DNA from: Tessaracoccus sp. SD287
GTDB taxonomy: Bacteria > Actinomycetota > Actinomycetes > Propionibacteriales > Propionibacteriaceae
Reading direction: 5' to 3'
Length of the DNA stretch: 64,000 bases
Assembly (NCBI RefSeq): GCF_017355265.1
Contig: NZ_JADIJQ010000001.1
Coordinates: 62,001-126,000 of the forward strand
Part shown: piece after piece, positions 19,621 to 29,413 of the stretch
How the letters are laid out: each line of letters begins with the position of its first letter
Position numbering within the stretch: position 1 is the first letter of the stretch
Made by a program: the position numbers and the translations under genes
Notes under the pieces: model-generated
Database searches by the model: none
Told to the model about the DNA's origin: nothing
Seen by the model: only the letters and a program-made list of their open reading frames with translations

Positions 19621-20808
19621 TCACACGGCCCGGAAGATGACCGCCAGGGCCTGGCCGCCACCAATGCACAGGCTGACCAGACCGTGCTCCAGCCCGCGGC
19701 TGCGCAGGTTGGTGATCGTCCGCAGGCTCAGGATCGCCCCCGTGGCGCCGATGGGATGCCCCCAGGCGATGGCGCCGCCCAGCGGGTTCACCGTGGCCGG
19801 GTCGAGTCCGGTGTCGCGGATGACGGCCACCGCTTGGGCGGCGAAGGCCTCATTCAGTTCCACCCAGTCGAGGTCGGCGGCGACCAGCCCGTTGCGGGCC
19901 AGCACCTTGTCGATGGCCGGCTTCGGCGCATAGCCCATCACGTCGGGGTCGCAGCCAGCCTTGGCGGCGTCGACCAACTCGGCCAGCGGCACCAGACCAC
20001 GCTCCCGGGCGATCCTGGCGGTGGTGAGCACCAGCGCCGCGGCACCGTCATTGATGCCCGAGGAGTTCCCGGCGGTCACCGTCCCGTCGCCGACGAAGGC
20101 CGCCCGCATCGCGCCGAGCTTCTCGACGGTGATGCCGGCGCGCGGGTGTTCGTCGGTCTCGACGACCTGGTCGCCCTTGCGGGTGCTGATCGTCACCGGG
20201 GCGATCTCGGCGGCCATGGCGCCCTCGGCGATGGCGGCTTGCGCCCGTCGTTGCGACTCGGCGGCGAACTCGTCCTGGTCATCCCGGCTGACGCCGTGGC
20301 GGGCGGCCACGTTCTCGGCCGTGATGCCCATGGCGGTGTCGGTGAACGGGTCGGTGACGAGGCTGAGGGTGCCGTCGACCAGTTGGCGGTTGCCCAACCG
20401 GTAGCCGGCGCGGGCGTCCAGGTCGAGGTAGGGCTGGCGCGACATTGACTCGGCGCCCCCGGTCACCACGACGTCGCTGTCCCCGCGACGCAGTTCGTCG
20501 CAGGCGCTGACCAGTGCCTGCAGGCCGGAGCCGCAGATGCGGTTGACGGTCATGGCCGTCGACGAGGTGGGGGCACCGGCGGCCAGGGCAATCCGGCGGG
20601 CAATGTAGGCGTCCTTGCCGGTCTGCCCGACGCAACCGAAGATGAACTCCCCCACCCCGTCGATGCCCACCGCGGCCCGTTCGAGGGCGGCCCTGGTCGC
20701 GGTGGCACCCAGTTCGTGGGCCGGCACCGCGGCAAGTGAACCCCCAAAACTCCCGACGGGGGTGCGGGCACCCCCGACGATGACGATGGCGTTGTCCGGC
20801 AGGCTCAT
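19621..20808 (-). CDS. Thiolase (acetyl-CoA C-acyltransferase)
   Basis: 395 residues. Catalytic Cys in [11 protein letters not shown] (about 88-98), with the later signatures [19 protein letters not shown] (active His) and [12 protein letters not shown] (second Cys). It makes or cleaves acetoacetyl-CoA or a longer 3-ketoacyl-CoA. It is the last gene of a minus-strand operon with an alpha/beta hydrolase and CoA-transferase genes, overlapping the hydrolase by four bases. A route such as acetoacetate or ketoacid breakdown is plausible. The truncated first gene of the operon makes its present activity doubtful. Confidence 0.92.
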   Translation of the reverse strand: MSLPDNAIVIVGGARTPVGSFGGSLAAVPAHELGATATRAALERAAVGIDGVGEFIFGCVGQTGKDAYIARRIALAAGAPTSSTAMTVNRICGSGLQALVSACDELRRGDSDVVVTGGAESMSRQPYLDLDARAGYRLGNRQLVDGTLSLVTDPFTDTAMGITAENVAARHGVSRDDQDEFAAESQRRAQAAIAEGAMAAEIAPVTISTRKGDQVVETDEHPRAGITVEKLGAMRAAFVGDGTVTAGNSSGINDGAAALVLTTARIARERGLVPLAELVDAAKAGCDPDVMGYAPKPAIDKVLARNGLVAADLDWVELNEAFAAQAVAVIRDTGLDPATVNPLGGAIAWGHPIGATGAILSLRTITNLRSRGLEHGLVSLCIGGGQALAVIFRAV

Positions 20809-21863
20809 GGGGTCGACTCGCTCTCGGTGATGTGTTGGGACAGGGCGGCGCGGAACTCCTCGGGGCGTTCCAGGTGCGCCGAGTGGCCGACGCCGGCATG
20901 GACGATTTCACGGACCCGGCCACCCTGGGCGCGGTAGCACTCGAGGACTGCCCGGGTCTGGGCCACCATGGGCTGCGGCGGCGCCACCTGATCTCCGGGC
21001 CACCCGGGGATGATGCCGGCCCTGCCGAGCGTGTTCAGGTCGAAATAGGTCTCGTCGCTGACGATGGCGTCCTGGTCGCCGCGCACCCACAGGATCGCGG
21101 GCTTGTCGTCGAGGTCGACGATGGCGGTGGTGTTGAAGTGGGTCGGGGCCATCGTGTTGAGGATGCCGCGCGTCCCGGCGGCGAAGCCGGGCCACGACTC
21201 GGACGCCACGCTGTCACCGGGGTAGTTGTCCTCGCCAAGCGCCGTCGACAGCATCGACTCGACCCACAGGTCCTCCAGGTCGGTGCGGTAGCCGGGCGCC
21301 ACATAGGTGGCGCGGAACACCGAGCGCGCCGTCGAGCTGGAACTGTCGCTGGTCTCCCGGCTGGCCATGCTGGCCAGGAAGTCCTGGTTGGCGCCGCCAC
21401 CGCCGGTGCCGGCGGCGTCGGGGCTCAGCAGGGTGCCGTCCAGGCTGGTGCCGCCGAAACCGTAGGGCGAGACGGGCGAGATCAGCGTCAGCGAAGCGAC
21501 CAGGTCGCGGCGATCCAACAGCAACTGCATGCTGACTCCCCCACCCATCGACCAGCCGACCAGGTGCACGCTGGTGAGGCGCAGGGCGTCCAACACGGCG
21601 GCGACGTCGTCGGAGAAGTCGCGCAGCCCCCGACGGGCGTCCACCGGCAGGGTCTCGGAATCCCCGAAGCCACGCAGGTCGATGGCATAGGAGTGCCGAT
21701 CGAGGTCGAGCATGGTCGGCTGGAAGAACAGCGAACTGGACACGTTCCCGTGGATGAAGACCACCGGGATGCCGACCAGCTGGGGGTGGGCCTCGATGAC
21801 GTGGAAACGGCCGCGTCCGGTGCTGACCTGCTGGCTGTTGATGCCGGGCAGCAGGGTGCTCAT
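20805..21863 (-). CDS. Alpha/beta hydrolase
   Basis: 352 residues. [14 protein letters not shown] forms the oxyanion loop, GWSMGGG carries the nucleophile Ser (about 110), VRGDQD the acid and GHSAHLE the His. A Ser/Gly-rich insert (about 155-185: [25 protein letters not shown]) lengthens the cap. The substrate is unknown. With thiolase and CoA-transferase it could hydrolyse a hydroxyacyl or ketoacyl ester. ATGA overlap with the CoA-transferase B gene upstream and with the thiolase downstream shows tight coupling. Confidence 0.85.
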   Translation of the reverse strand: MSTLLPGINSQQVSTGRGRFHVIEAHPQLVGIPVVFIHGNVSSSLFFQPTMLDLDRHSYAIDLRGFGDSETLPVDARRGLRDFSDDVAAVLDALRLTSVHLVGWSMGGGVSMQLLLDRRDLVASLTLISPVSPYGFGGTSLDGTLLSPDAAGTGGGGANQDFLASMASRETSDSSSSTARSVFRATYVAPGYRTDLEDLWVESMLSTALGEDNYPGDSVASESWPGFAAGTRGILNTMAPTHFNTTAIVDLDDKPAILWVRGDQDAIVSDETYFDLNTLGRAGIIPGWPGDQVAPPQPMVAQTRAVLECYRAQGGRVREIVHAGVGHSAHLERPEEFRAALSQHITESESTP

Positions 21864-22489
21864 GCCAGCACCGGCGCACCGGTGGCGGCGCGGATCTCGT
21901 CCAGGGTGACGCCGGGCGACAGTTCGACCAGCCGCAGTCCTTCGTCGGTGACGTCCAGGACGCACAGGTCGGTGATGATCCGGTCGACCACGCCCTTGCC
22001 GGTCAGCGGCAGCGAGCACTGCTCCAGCAGCTTGGGGGATCCGTCCCGGGCGACGTGCTCCATCAGCACGATGACGGAGGCGGCGCCGTGCACCAGGTCC
22101 ATGGCGCCGCCCGGTCCCTTGACCATCTTGCCGGGGATCATCCAGTTGGCGATGTCACCGCCGGACGAGACCTGCATGGCGCCGAGGATCGCGGCGTCGA
22201 TCTTGCCGCCGCGGATCATGGCGAAGGAGGTCGCCGAGTCGAAGAAGCTGGCCCCGGGCAGCAGGGTGACGGTCTCCTTGCCGGCATTGATGAGGTCGGG
22301 GTCGACGTCCTGGTCGAGGAGGTAGGGGCCGACGCCGAGGATGCCGTTCTCGCTCTGCAGCACCACCGAGACGTCCGCGGGGACGTAGTTGGGCACCAGG
22401 GTCGGCAGGCCGATGCCGAGGTTGACGTACATGCCGTCGCTGAGTTCGGCCGCGGCCCGCGCGGCCATCTGCTGGCGGGTCAGTGCCAT
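21860..22489 (-). CDS. 3-oxoacid CoA-transferase, subunit B
   Basis: 209 residues, the full length of a family I CoA-transferase beta subunit. The catalytic glutamate is in LQSENGILG (about 49), and the [10 protein letters not shown] block is present. With subunit A it would move CoA between succinyl-CoA or acetyl-CoA and a 3-oxoacid. It starts one base after the stop of the A-subunit remnant and overlaps the hydrolase by ATGA. Without a complete A subunit it is unlikely to be active. Confidence 0.92.
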   Translation of the reverse strand: MALTRQQMAARAAAELSDGMYVNLGIGLPTLVPNYVPADVSVVLQSENGILGVGPYLLDQDVDPDLINAGKETVTLLPGASFFDSATSFAMIRGGKIDAAILGAMQVSSGGDIANWMIPGKMVKGPGGAMDLVHGAASVIVLMEHVARDGSPKLLEQCSLPLTGKGVVDRIITDLCVLDVTDEGLRLVELSPGVTLDEIRAATGAPVLA

Positions 22490-22490
22490 G

Positions 22491-22991
22491 TCAGTTCCCC
22501 TCTCGGATGGTGCGCTTCTCGATGCGCTTCTCGATGTCGGTGCCCACCTCGACGATGCGATGGACGAAGACCCCCGGCAGGTGTACCTCGTCGGGGTTGA
22601 TCTCGCCGGGTTCGACCAGTTCCTCGGTCTGCAGGATGCAGACCTTGCCGGCCATGGCGGCGACCGGTGAGAAGTTGCGGGCGGCGGCGTGGAAGACGAG
22701 GTTGCCGTGGCGGTCGGCCTTGCGGGCATGGACCAGGGCGTAGTCGGCGCGAATGGCCTGCTCCAGGACGAACTCGCGCTCGACACCGTCGACCATGAAC
22801 GTCTGCACCGGCTTGGGCTGCGAGGCGACCGCGACGCTGCCGTCAGGGTGGTGCTTCTGCGGCAGACCGCCCTCGGCGACCTGGGTGCCCACCCCAGTGC
22901 GGGTGTAGAAGGCGGCGATGCCGGAGCCGCCGGCGCGCATCCGTTCGGCCAAGGTGCCCTGGGGCACCAGCTCCAGTTCCAGTTCACCGGT
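22491..22991 (-). pseudogene. 3-oxoacid CoA-transferase subunit A, N-terminus missing
   Basis: 166 codons align with the C-terminal two thirds of subunit A ([41 protein letters not shown]). The frame is closed by TAG at 22992-22994 directly before [12 protein letters not shown] normal subunit is about 235-250 residues, so some 75-80 residues are absent, including the GGFG region near the N-terminus. No start codon with a ribosome-binding site precedes the remnant, and the missing part was not found in any frame up to the permease gene at 23165. Confidence 0.8.
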
Positions 22992-23164
22992 CTAGGCGGT
23001 GCGTGCCGAACGGGACGTCCAGCGCGGCTGGTCAACGATGACGTTGCCCGCACCAAAACCTGACAGGTGGTTCAGGTCTCAGAAACGTAGCGCGGACGAT
23101 CCGGTGGCGCCAGTGGAGCGCGGCGTGGCGTTACTGATTCGTTACACGGACCGACCCCGTGGGA

Positions 23165-25207
23165 TCAGTCCCGCCGGGACTCCGCAGGGTCGAGGTCACT
23201 CTGCTGGACGCCGGGACGCCGCCAGCTGCTCGGGTGGTCGCGGCCCAGTCGCTCGGCCGCGGTGGTCGAGGACTGCAACCGGTAGGGCACGCTGGTGACC
23301 ATCACCCCCGAGATGAACTGCAACCTGATCCGGATCAGCAGGGCGGTCTGGTTGTGCAGCAGGCCCTCCCACCAGTGCCCCACCACGTACTCGGGGATGT
23401 AGACGATCACCACGTCGCGGGGGTTGTCGGTGCGCATCGCCTTGATGTGGGCGATGAAGGGGGTGGTCACCTCCCGGTAGGGCGAGGCGATCACCCGCAG
23501 CGGCACCCCGAAGTCCTCGGACTCCCAGGCGTCGAAGGTGTCCTTGGAGGCGTCGTCGTCGACGGCGACGTGCACCGCCTCGATGCTGTTGGGCCGGGTG
23601 GCCCGGGCATACATGACGGCCCGGACGGTCGGCTTGTCCACCCGGCTGACCAGCACCACCGCGCGCACCCGCGAGGGCATCGTCCGCTCGGAGTCGTCGG
23701 TGATCCGCAGCTCCTGGGCAACCGAGTCGTAGTGGCGCCTGATCCAGCGCATCACCAGGATCAGCACGCCCATGGCGATCACGGCCAGGTAGGCACCGTG
23801 CAGGAACTTGGAGACCAGCACGATCACCAGCACCACCCCGGTCATCACCAGACCGATCCCGTTGATCACCCGTGAGCGTCGCATCTGTTGGCGCACCACC
23901 GGGTCGCGCTCACTGGCCAGCAGCCGCGTCCAGTGCTTGACCATGCCGAACTGCCCCACCGTGAACGAGACGAAGACGCCGACCACGTACAACTGGATCA
24001 GCGCCGTCACCGAGGCGTCAAAGGCGAAGACCAGCGCCATCGCCGCCACCGCCAGGGTGACGATGCCATTGGAATAGGCCAATCGGTCACCGCGGGAGTG
24101 CAGCTGGCGCGGCAGGAACCCGTCCCTGGCCAGGATGGAGCCGAGCATCGGGAAGCCGTTGAACGCCGTATTGGCCGCCAGCACCAGGATCAGCATGGTG
24201 CAGGCCATCACCACGTAGAAGCCCACCCTGAAGTTGTCGTAGAACACCGCGGTGGCCAGCTGCCCGATGACGGTGGTGCCCTCCTGGTAGCGGACCGACC
24301 CGTCGGGCAGCAGGTAGTGCGACCCGCCGCGTTCGTCGATCAGGTGCACCTTGACCTTGTTGGCCAGCAGCAGGATGCCCATCAGCATGGTGATCGCAAT
24401 GGCGCCCAGCAGCGCCAGCGTGGTGGCGGCATTGCGTGACTTGGGCGCACGGAAGGACGGCACCCCGTTGGAGATGGCCTCGACCCCGGTCAGGGCCGCC
24501 GAACCCGACGAGAACGAGCGGGCCAGCAGCGCCACCATCGCCAAGCCCTCGAAGTTCGTGTATGGGTCGACGCCGACGACCTGCCAGTCAGCCGTGGGCG
24601 AGAGCACCTCCTCGCCCAGCAGGTAGATCCGGGTCAGGCCCCACACCACCAGGCCGGCGATCGCGACGATGAACGCATAGGTGGGGATGGCGAAGATCGC
24701 GCCCGACTCCCGCACCCCGCGCAGGTTGACCAGCATCAGCACCACGATCACTCCGATGGCGACCGCCACCTCGTGGCCCTCGATGAAGGGCAGCATCGCC
24801 TTGGCGTTCTGCACCCCCGACGAGACCGAGACCGCCACGGTCAAGGTGTAGTCGACCAGCAGCGCCGCCGCGACGCTGACGCCGGCCGTGGGGCCAATGT
24901 TGACCTTGGCCACTTCGTAGTCACCGCCACCACTGGGGTAGGCGCGCACGTTCTGGCGGTAGCTGAGCACCACGACGCCCATCACCACGGCCACCGCCAG
25001 CCCGATCGGCCAGGAGAACGCGAACCCGGCCATGCCGGCCAGGGACAGCGTCAGCAGGATCTCGTCGGGGGCATAGGCCGTGGAGCTCAACGCGTCGGAG
25101 GCGAAGACCGGAAGTGCGACCCGCTTGGGGAGCAGCTGCTCCCCCGACTGACTCGAGGCGAGCTTGCGGCCGATCACCAGACGCTTGAGCCCATCGGCAA
25201 TGTTCAC
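23165..25207 (-). CDS. APC superfamily permease, KimA-like
   Basis: 680 residues. About 12 membrane segments between residues 40 and 480, starting with the signature PVFASDALSSTAYAPDEIL. A cytoplasmic C-terminal domain of about 190 residues (VRAVVLVSRVDKPTVRAVMYARA...) resembles a universal-stress/nucleotide-binding fold. This architecture fits the KimA-type potassium importers that respond to cyclic di-AMP; amino-acid transport is the alternative. GTG 25207 follows TACAGT by six bases. In many actinobacteria this gene lies next to the two trkA genes, which here are 6.5 kb away. Confidence 0.85.
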   Translation of the reverse strand: MNIADGLKRLVIGRKLASSQSGEQLLPKRVALPVFASDALSSTAYAPDEILLTLSLAGMAGFAFSWPIGLAVAVVMGVVVLSYRQNVRAYPSGGGDYEVAKVNIGPTAGVSVAAALLVDYTLTVAVSVSSGVQNAKAMLPFIEGHEVAVAIGVIVVLMLVNLRGVRESGAIFAIPTYAFIVAIAGLVVWGLTRIYLLGEEVLSPTADWQVVGVDPYTNFEGLAMVALLARSFSSGSAALTGVEAISNGVPSFRAPKSRNAATTLALLGAIAITMLMGILLLANKVKVHLIDERGGSHYLLPDGSVRYQEGTTVIGQLATAVFYDNFRVGFYVVMACTMLILVLAANTAFNGFPMLGSILARDGFLPRQLHSRGDRLAYSNGIVTLAVAAMALVFAFDASVTALIQLYVVGVFVSFTVGQFGMVKHWTRLLASERDPVVRQQMRRSRVINGIGLVMTGVVLVIVLVSKFLHGAYLAVIAMGVLILVMRWIRRHYDSVAQELRITDDSERTMPSRVRAVVLVSRVDKPTVRAVMYARATRPNSIEAVHVAVDDDASKDTFDAWESEDFGVPLRVIASPYREVTTPFIAHIKAMRTDNPRDVVIVYIPEYVVGHWWEGLLHNQTALLIRIRLQFISGVMVTSVPYRLQSSTTAAERLGRDHPSSWRRPGVQQSDLDPAESRRD

Positions 25208-25213
25208 CCCAGC

Positions 25214-25219
25214 ACTGTA
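25214..25219 (-). promoter_or_regulatory. -10 box for a leaderless start (APC permease)
   Basis: TACAGT on the minus strand, six bases before the GTG at 25207. Confidence 0.5.
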
Positions 25220-25247
25220 TGCCGCTCGGCACCCGTTCGCACCCGCC

Positions 25248-25276
25248 TTGCTTGTCTATACCTGTCTAGGTATGGT
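25248..25276 (+). promoter_or_regulatory. Promoter and operator of the split transketolase
   Basis: TTGCTT (25248-25253), 17-base spacer, TATGGT (25271-25276). The spacer holds CTATACCTGTCTAG (25256-25269) and the palindrome ATACCT-GTCT-AGGTAT (25258-25273). An almost identical 14-mer precedes the aldolase-kinase operon at 30207-30220. A GntR-type repressor is a plausible reader; none is encoded here. Confidence 0.65.
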
Positions 25277-25310
25277 GTACAAGTCAATACAAGTTGCCGA
25301 GGACGGACCC

Positions 25311-26153
25311 ATGACTGACGATCACTCGCTGCTGCAGCTGCACGCTGCCCGCGCCCGCCGCAATGTGCTGCGGATGCTCCAAGCAAACCCCTCGGGGCAC
25401 CTGGGTGGTGCCATGTCGGCCATTGACATGATCACAGCCGTCTACTTCCACGCCATGCGACCCTCGTCCGGGCCCAATGACCCGGGCCGCGACCGCTTCC
25501 TGCTGTCGGCCGGCCACAAGGCGATGGGACAGTACGCCGTGCTCGCCGAGCGGGGCATCATCGACGCCTCGGTGCTGGACCAGTACGGCGCCCTGTCCTC
25601 CCCGGTGCCCGGCCACCCCAACATGTCACTGCTGACCGGCATCGAGGCCAACACCGGCGCGCTCGGTCACGGACTGCCCCTGGCCTGCGGCATGGCACTG
25701 GGCCTGCGCCACGAGCACCCCGAAGCCAGGATCTTCGTCATGATGGGCGACGGCGAACTGCCCGAGGGCAGCAACTGGGAGGGCGCCGCCATGGCCGCCC
25801 ACCACCGACTCGGCAGCATTGTCGTGTTCGTCGACCTGAACGGCATGCAGATCTCGGGCACCACCGACGAGGTGATGAACATGGGCTCGGTGACCGACAA
25901 GTTCCGTGCCTTCGGCTGGGCCACCGCCGAGATCGACGGCCATGACATGGCCCAGATCACCGCCGCCCTGGACCGCTGTCCCCTGGAGCCCGGCAAGCCC
26001 AGCGTGATCGTGGCCCGCACCACCAAGGGCAAGGGTGTCACCTCGATCCAGGGCACCGTGCCCAGCCACTACTGGAAGCCCTCGCCCGACGAACTGGCCG
26101 TTGCCGTGGCCGAGAGCGACGCCGTGATCGCCAGCCTGGAGGAAGCCCGATGA
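25311..26153 (+). CDS. Transketolase, N-terminal (thiamine diphosphate-binding) subunit
   Basis: 280 residues, the first half of a split transketolase. GHKAMGQYAVL and GALGHGLPLACGMALG are recognisable, and the TPP/Mg motif is GDGELPEGSNWEGA. It moves a two-carbon ketol unit between sugar phosphates together with the next gene, which overlaps by ATGA. The ATG at 25311 has a GAGGAC/GGACGG stretch upstream and follows the operator-promoter; the frame is open for a further 49 codons but through the promoter. It belongs to a carbohydrate cluster, not to the central pentose-phosphate locus. Confidence 0.92.
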   Translation: MTDDHSLLQLHAARARRNVLRMLQANPSGHLGGAMSAIDMITAVYFHAMRPSSGPNDPGRDRFLLSAGHKAMGQYAVLAERGIIDASVLDQYGALSSPVPGHPNMSLLTGIEANTGALGHGLPLACGMALGLRHEHPEARIFVMMGDGELPEGSNWEGAAMAAHHRLGSIVVFVDLNGMQISGTTDEVMNMGSVTDKFRAFGWATAEIDGHDMAQITAALDRCPLEPGKPSVIVARTTKGKGVTSIQGTVPSHYWKPSPDELAVAVAESDAVIASLEEAR

Positions 26154-27094
26154 ACGCCCAGACCTATGACCCCCGCAAGGAGTTCGGCCGCGCCGTGGCC
26201 GAGGTCGCCGAGACCGACGAACGCATCGTGGTGATCTCGACCGACTCGGGCAAGTCGTCCGGGTTCGGCGACTTCGCCAAGGCGCACCCCGACCGCTACT
26301 TCGAGGTGGGCATCGAGGAGCAGGGCGCCACCGGTCTGGCCGCAGGTCTGGCCACCACCGGCAAGATCCCGGTCTTCTGCGCCATCGCGCCGTTCGTCAC
26401 GGCCCGCAACTACGAGCAGTTCCGCAACGACATTGGCTACATGAACCAGAACGTCAAGATCGTCGGACGCAACGGCGGCATGACCTACGCCGACCTGGGG
26501 TCGACCCACCACTCGCTCGAGGACTTCGCCATCATCCGGATGATTCCCGGCGTGACGGTGCTGGCACCCCAGGACTACAGCGAGATCCGCGCCGGCGTCC
26601 GGGCCATGATCGAGCACGACGGGCCCGTCTACATGCGCATCGGCGCCGGCAACGTGCCCGTCCTGTTCGAGGAGGACTTCCAGATCGGCAAGGGCCGCCA
26701 CGTCCGCCAGGGCAGCCAGGTCACCGTCGTGTCCGCCGGCTACCAGACCATCGAGACGATGCAGGCCGTGGACGCCTTGGTCGCCGACGGCATTGATGTC
26801 GACCTGGTCTGCCTGGGCACGATCGTTCCCCTGGACGAGGACCTGGTGCTGTCCTCGGCCAGGCGGACCGGCCACGTCATCACCGTCGAGGAGCACTACG
26901 ACCGCGGCGGGCTGGGCGGCATCGTCAGCGAACTGATCGCCCACCACGGCGGCGCGGTGGTCGACATCATTGCTGTCCCCCACACCTACGTGCACACCGG
27001 CACCTACGCCGGGTTGCAGCACCAGCACGGGATGGACGCCGCCTCGCTGCACACCCGGATCACCGACCTGGTGGCAAGTCGCCAGCGTCGTTGA
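26150..27094 (+). CDS. Transketolase, C-terminal subunit
   Basis: 314 residues, the pyrimidine-binding and C-terminal domains. EVGIEEQGATGLAAGLA carries the catalytic glutamate (about 60); GGMTYADLGSTHHSLEDFAI and the end TYVHTGTYAGLQHQHGMDA follow. It starts inside the stop of the N-terminal subunit (ATGA), so the two are made together. A 15-base hairpin follows the stop. Split transketolases in catabolic clusters often have non-classical acceptors. Confidence 0.92.
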   Translation: MNAQTYDPRKEFGRAVAEVAETDERIVVISTDSGKSSGFGDFAKAHPDRYFEVGIEEQGATGLAAGLATTGKIPVFCAIAPFVTARNYEQFRNDIGYMNQNVKIVGRNGGMTYADLGSTHHSLEDFAIIRMIPGVTVLAPQDYSEIRAGVRAMIEHDGPVYMRIGAGNVPVLFEEDFQIGKGRHVRQGSQVTVVSAGYQTIETMQAVDALVADGIDVDLVCLGTIVPLDEDLVLSSARRTGHVITVEEHYDRGGLGGIVSELIAHHGGAVVDIIAVPHTYVHTGTYAGLQHQHGMDAASLHTRITDLVASRQRR

Positions 27095-27110
27095 CCTGGA
27101 GCGCACACAG

Positions 27111-27145
27111 CGATGGCCCGGACCCTGGGTGGGTCCGGGCCATCG
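27111..27145. terminator. Bidirectional terminator between transketolase and kinase
   Basis: Perfect 15-base stem (27111-27125 with 27131-27145) and a 5-base loop between convergent genes. Confidence 0.85.
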
Positions 27146-27154
27146 CCGTCACTC

Positions 27155-28672
27155 CTAGAAGACGCGGGTGTCCAGCGCCTCGTAGAGCTTGACGAACCGG
27201 TCGAACGCCTCGTCGTAGGCGGGCGCGGTCGACGGGTCAGGGGTGAACTCCGCGACCACGGCGACGGCACGCTCGGCGGCCTCCTCGCACGAGGCGTACA
27301 GCCCCGCCCCGACACCGGCGTACATGGCCGCACCGAGACACCCGGACTCGGAGGTCCGCAGCACCTGGATCGGCTTCTGGAAGATGTCGGCCAGCATCTG
27401 CGACCACACCTTGGACTTCGCCGCCCCACCGACGAGTCGGATCGTGGAGGGGTTGATCCCGGCCGCCGACTGGGCCACCAGGATGTCGCGCATCTCGAAG
27501 CTGATGCCCTCCAGAACGGCACGGGCCACGTCGGCCTTGTTCGTCGCCAGGCTCATGCCGTGCAGGTTGGCCCGGGCGTGCGGGTTCTGCCGCGCGCCCG
27601 ACGCCCCACCCAGGAACGGCAGGAAGGTGACCCCATTGGCACCGATCGGTGACTGGGTGACCTGGTTGGTGATGATGTCGTAGGGATCCATCCGGGTCAC
27701 CGACCCGGCGGCTCGCTCCAGGTCGGCGAAGGTGTCGCGGTACCAGCGGAAGGAGGAGGCCGAGGTGTTCGAGAACGCCTCGATCGTCCAGTTGCCCATG
27801 CCGTGGTTGGGCTTGACGATGAGCTTGCGGTGCGGGTCGCGGCGCGACTCGTCCATCACCACGTAGCAGGACCCGAAGGTGCCCATCACCATCACGCAGT
27901 CGTCACCCTTGATGGCGCCACCGCCGAAGGTGGAGCAGTTCTGGTCATGGGCGCCCATGCACAGCAGGGTGCCCTCGACCAGTCCGGTGCGCTTGGCCAT
28001 CTCGGCGCTGATCTGGCCGACGACCTTGCCGGGCTCGGTGACGACGGTGGCACGCGAACTCAGCGGGATGCCGACCAGGTCGTGGACGCCCTTCGACCAG
28101 TCCATGGTGTCGACGTCCAGCATGCCTTCACGAGAAGCCGTGGACAGGTCGGTCCAGTAGCCGTCGGCACCCCAGTCCTTGAGCAGGAACTCCTGCTCGG
28201 ACAGGAACCAGCGGGTCCGCGCCCAGTTCTCAGGTTCGTTGTCGCGCAGCCAGGCCCACTTGGGGGCTGCGGAGTTCGTCCCCTGCGGATCACCGGTCTC
28301 CTGGTAGATCTCGGCGGCGCCGTAGGCCTCGCGCAGCTTGGGGATGTAGTCGGCGCCGCGAAGGTCCTGCCAGGACACGAAGTCACGGACCAACTTGTGG
28401 TTCTCGTCGACCATGGCCATCAAGGTCGCCTGGGTCGAGAAGGCCACGGCCTTGATGTCCTTGGCATCCACCCCGGACGCCGCGATGGCTGCCTTGCAGG
28501 AGTCGGCGAGCGGCGGGATGATGTCGGCGTAGGTCTGCTCGACCAGCCCCGGGCCCGGGTAGACGCAGGGGTACTCGCGGTAGTCCTGCCCGATGACATT
28601 GCCATCCAAGTCGAAGACGATCGACTTGCAGCCGGTCGTGCCGGCGTCGATTCCCATGAGGTAGTCAGTCAT
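27155..28672 (-). CDS. FGGY-family carbohydrate kinase
   Basis: 505 residues. GIDAGTTGCKSIVFDLDG is the phosphate-1 motif; the central MGAHDQNCSTFGGGAIKGDD holds the family Asp-Gln pair, and GGAAKSKVWSQMLADIFQKP is the adenosine motif. It phosphorylates a ketose or polyol. Xylulokinase is the default guess, but the neighbours (two DeoC-like aldolases, split transketolase, no isomerase) leave the sugar open. The start at 28672 overlaps the upstream aldolase by ATGA; the 33 codons further upstream are open but inside that gene. Confidence 0.9.
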   Translation of the reverse strand: MTDYLMGIDAGTTGCKSIVFDLDGNVIGQDYREYPCVYPGPGLVEQTYADIIPPLADSCKAAIAASGVDAKDIKAVAFSTQATLMAMVDENHKLVRDFVSWQDLRGADYIPKLREAYGAAEIYQETGDPQGTNSAAPKWAWLRDNEPENWARTRWFLSEQEFLLKDWGADGYWTDLSTASREGMLDVDTMDWSKGVHDLVGIPLSSRATVVTEPGKVVGQISAEMAKRTGLVEGTLLCMGAHDQNCSTFGGGAIKGDDCVMVMGTFGSCYVVMDESRRDPHRKLIVKPNHGMGNWTIEAFSNTSASSFRWYRDTFADLERAAGSVTRMDPYDIITNQVTQSPIGANGVTFLPFLGGASGARQNPHARANLHGMSLATNKADVARAVLEGISFEMRDILVAQSAAGINPSTIRLVGGAAKSKVWSQMLADIFQKPIQVLRTSESGCLGAAMYAGVGAGLYASCEEAAERAVAVVAEFTPDPSTAPAYDEAFDRFVKLYEALDTRVF

Positions 28673-29370
28673 GAATCGGTCCTTTCGGTAAACAGTTCCT
28701 GGTACTGGGCGACGAGCTGTGCGGCGCTTCTGGTGCCGATGAGGGAGACCCCCATGCGATCGATCAACCACAGCGTCGCGGCCATGGTGAAGGTGCGGGG
28801 CACCCCCGAGACCTTGAGCAGGGTCTTCTCGTTGGTGATGTTCTTGCGCATCACCGCGACCTGCGATTCGGTGGGAAAGCCCTCGGAGCCGGTGGCGGTC
28901 TTGACGTAGTTGACGCCGGCGTCCGAGCAGATGCGGGTCAGCGTCGCGATCTCGTCATCGGTCAGGAAGCAGACCTCGAAGATGACCTTGGACAGGGCCT
29001 TGCCGGCGGTGCGCTCGACCAGGCCCTCGACCTCCCGTCGGACGAAGTCGTGGTTGCCCATCCGCAGTTGGCCAATGTTGATCACCATGTCAACGGCGGT
29101 CGCGCCCAGTTCCAGGCCCTCCTCGATCTCGGCGAACTTCATGGCGGTGGAGGTGCATCCGTAGGGGAAGCTGATGGCCGTGCCGACGTGCACGTCGGAG
29201 CCCTGCAGGACCTCGGCCACCACCGGCGTCCAGTAGGAGTTGGTGTAGCAGGCGGCGACCCCGGCGTCCCGGGCGGCCTGGGCATGGGCCCTGATGTCGG
29301 TTTCCAGTGAGTCCTGCTTGTGCAGGGCCATGTCGAAGTGTTTCGCGTACTCGGCGACTGTCATCACCAT
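28669..29370 (-). CDS. DeoC-family aldolase, paralogue 1
   Basis: 233 residues, TIM-barrel class I aldolase. Catalytic positions of DeoC are kept: Asp94 (VDMVIN), Lys157 (YVKTATG) and Lys186 (LKVSGV). Differences from ordinary deoxyribose-phosphate aldolase: the N-terminal DHTLLKP motif is DMALHKQ, and the phosphate loop GTSSG is GTRSA. The substrate may therefore not be deoxyribose-5-phosphate. GGGAGA lies six bases before ATG 29370. It is co-transcribed between paralogue 2 and the kinase. Confidence 0.85.
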   Translation of the reverse strand: MVMTVAEYAKHFDMALHKQDSLETDIRAHAQAARDAGVAACYTNSYWTPVVAEVLQGSDVHVGTAISFPYGCTSTAMKFAEIEEGLELGATAVDMVINIGQLRMGNHDFVRREVEGLVERTAGKALSKVIFEVCFLTDDEIATLTRICSDAGVNYVKTATGSEGFPTESQVAVMRKNITNEKTLLKVSGVPRTFTMAATLWLIDRMGVSLIGTRSAAQLVAQYQELFTERTDS

Positions 29371-29413
29371 GGGTGTTCTCCCAACTGCGTTGTCTGTCGA
29401 GGGTGTGGGTGGG

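Noticed and set aside
22968-23056. N-terminal extension of the CoA-transferase region in the frame of subunit B
   Set aside because: It is in the wrong frame for subunit A and subunit B has its own start at 22489; the extension reads as random Arg/Pro/Ser-rich sequence.
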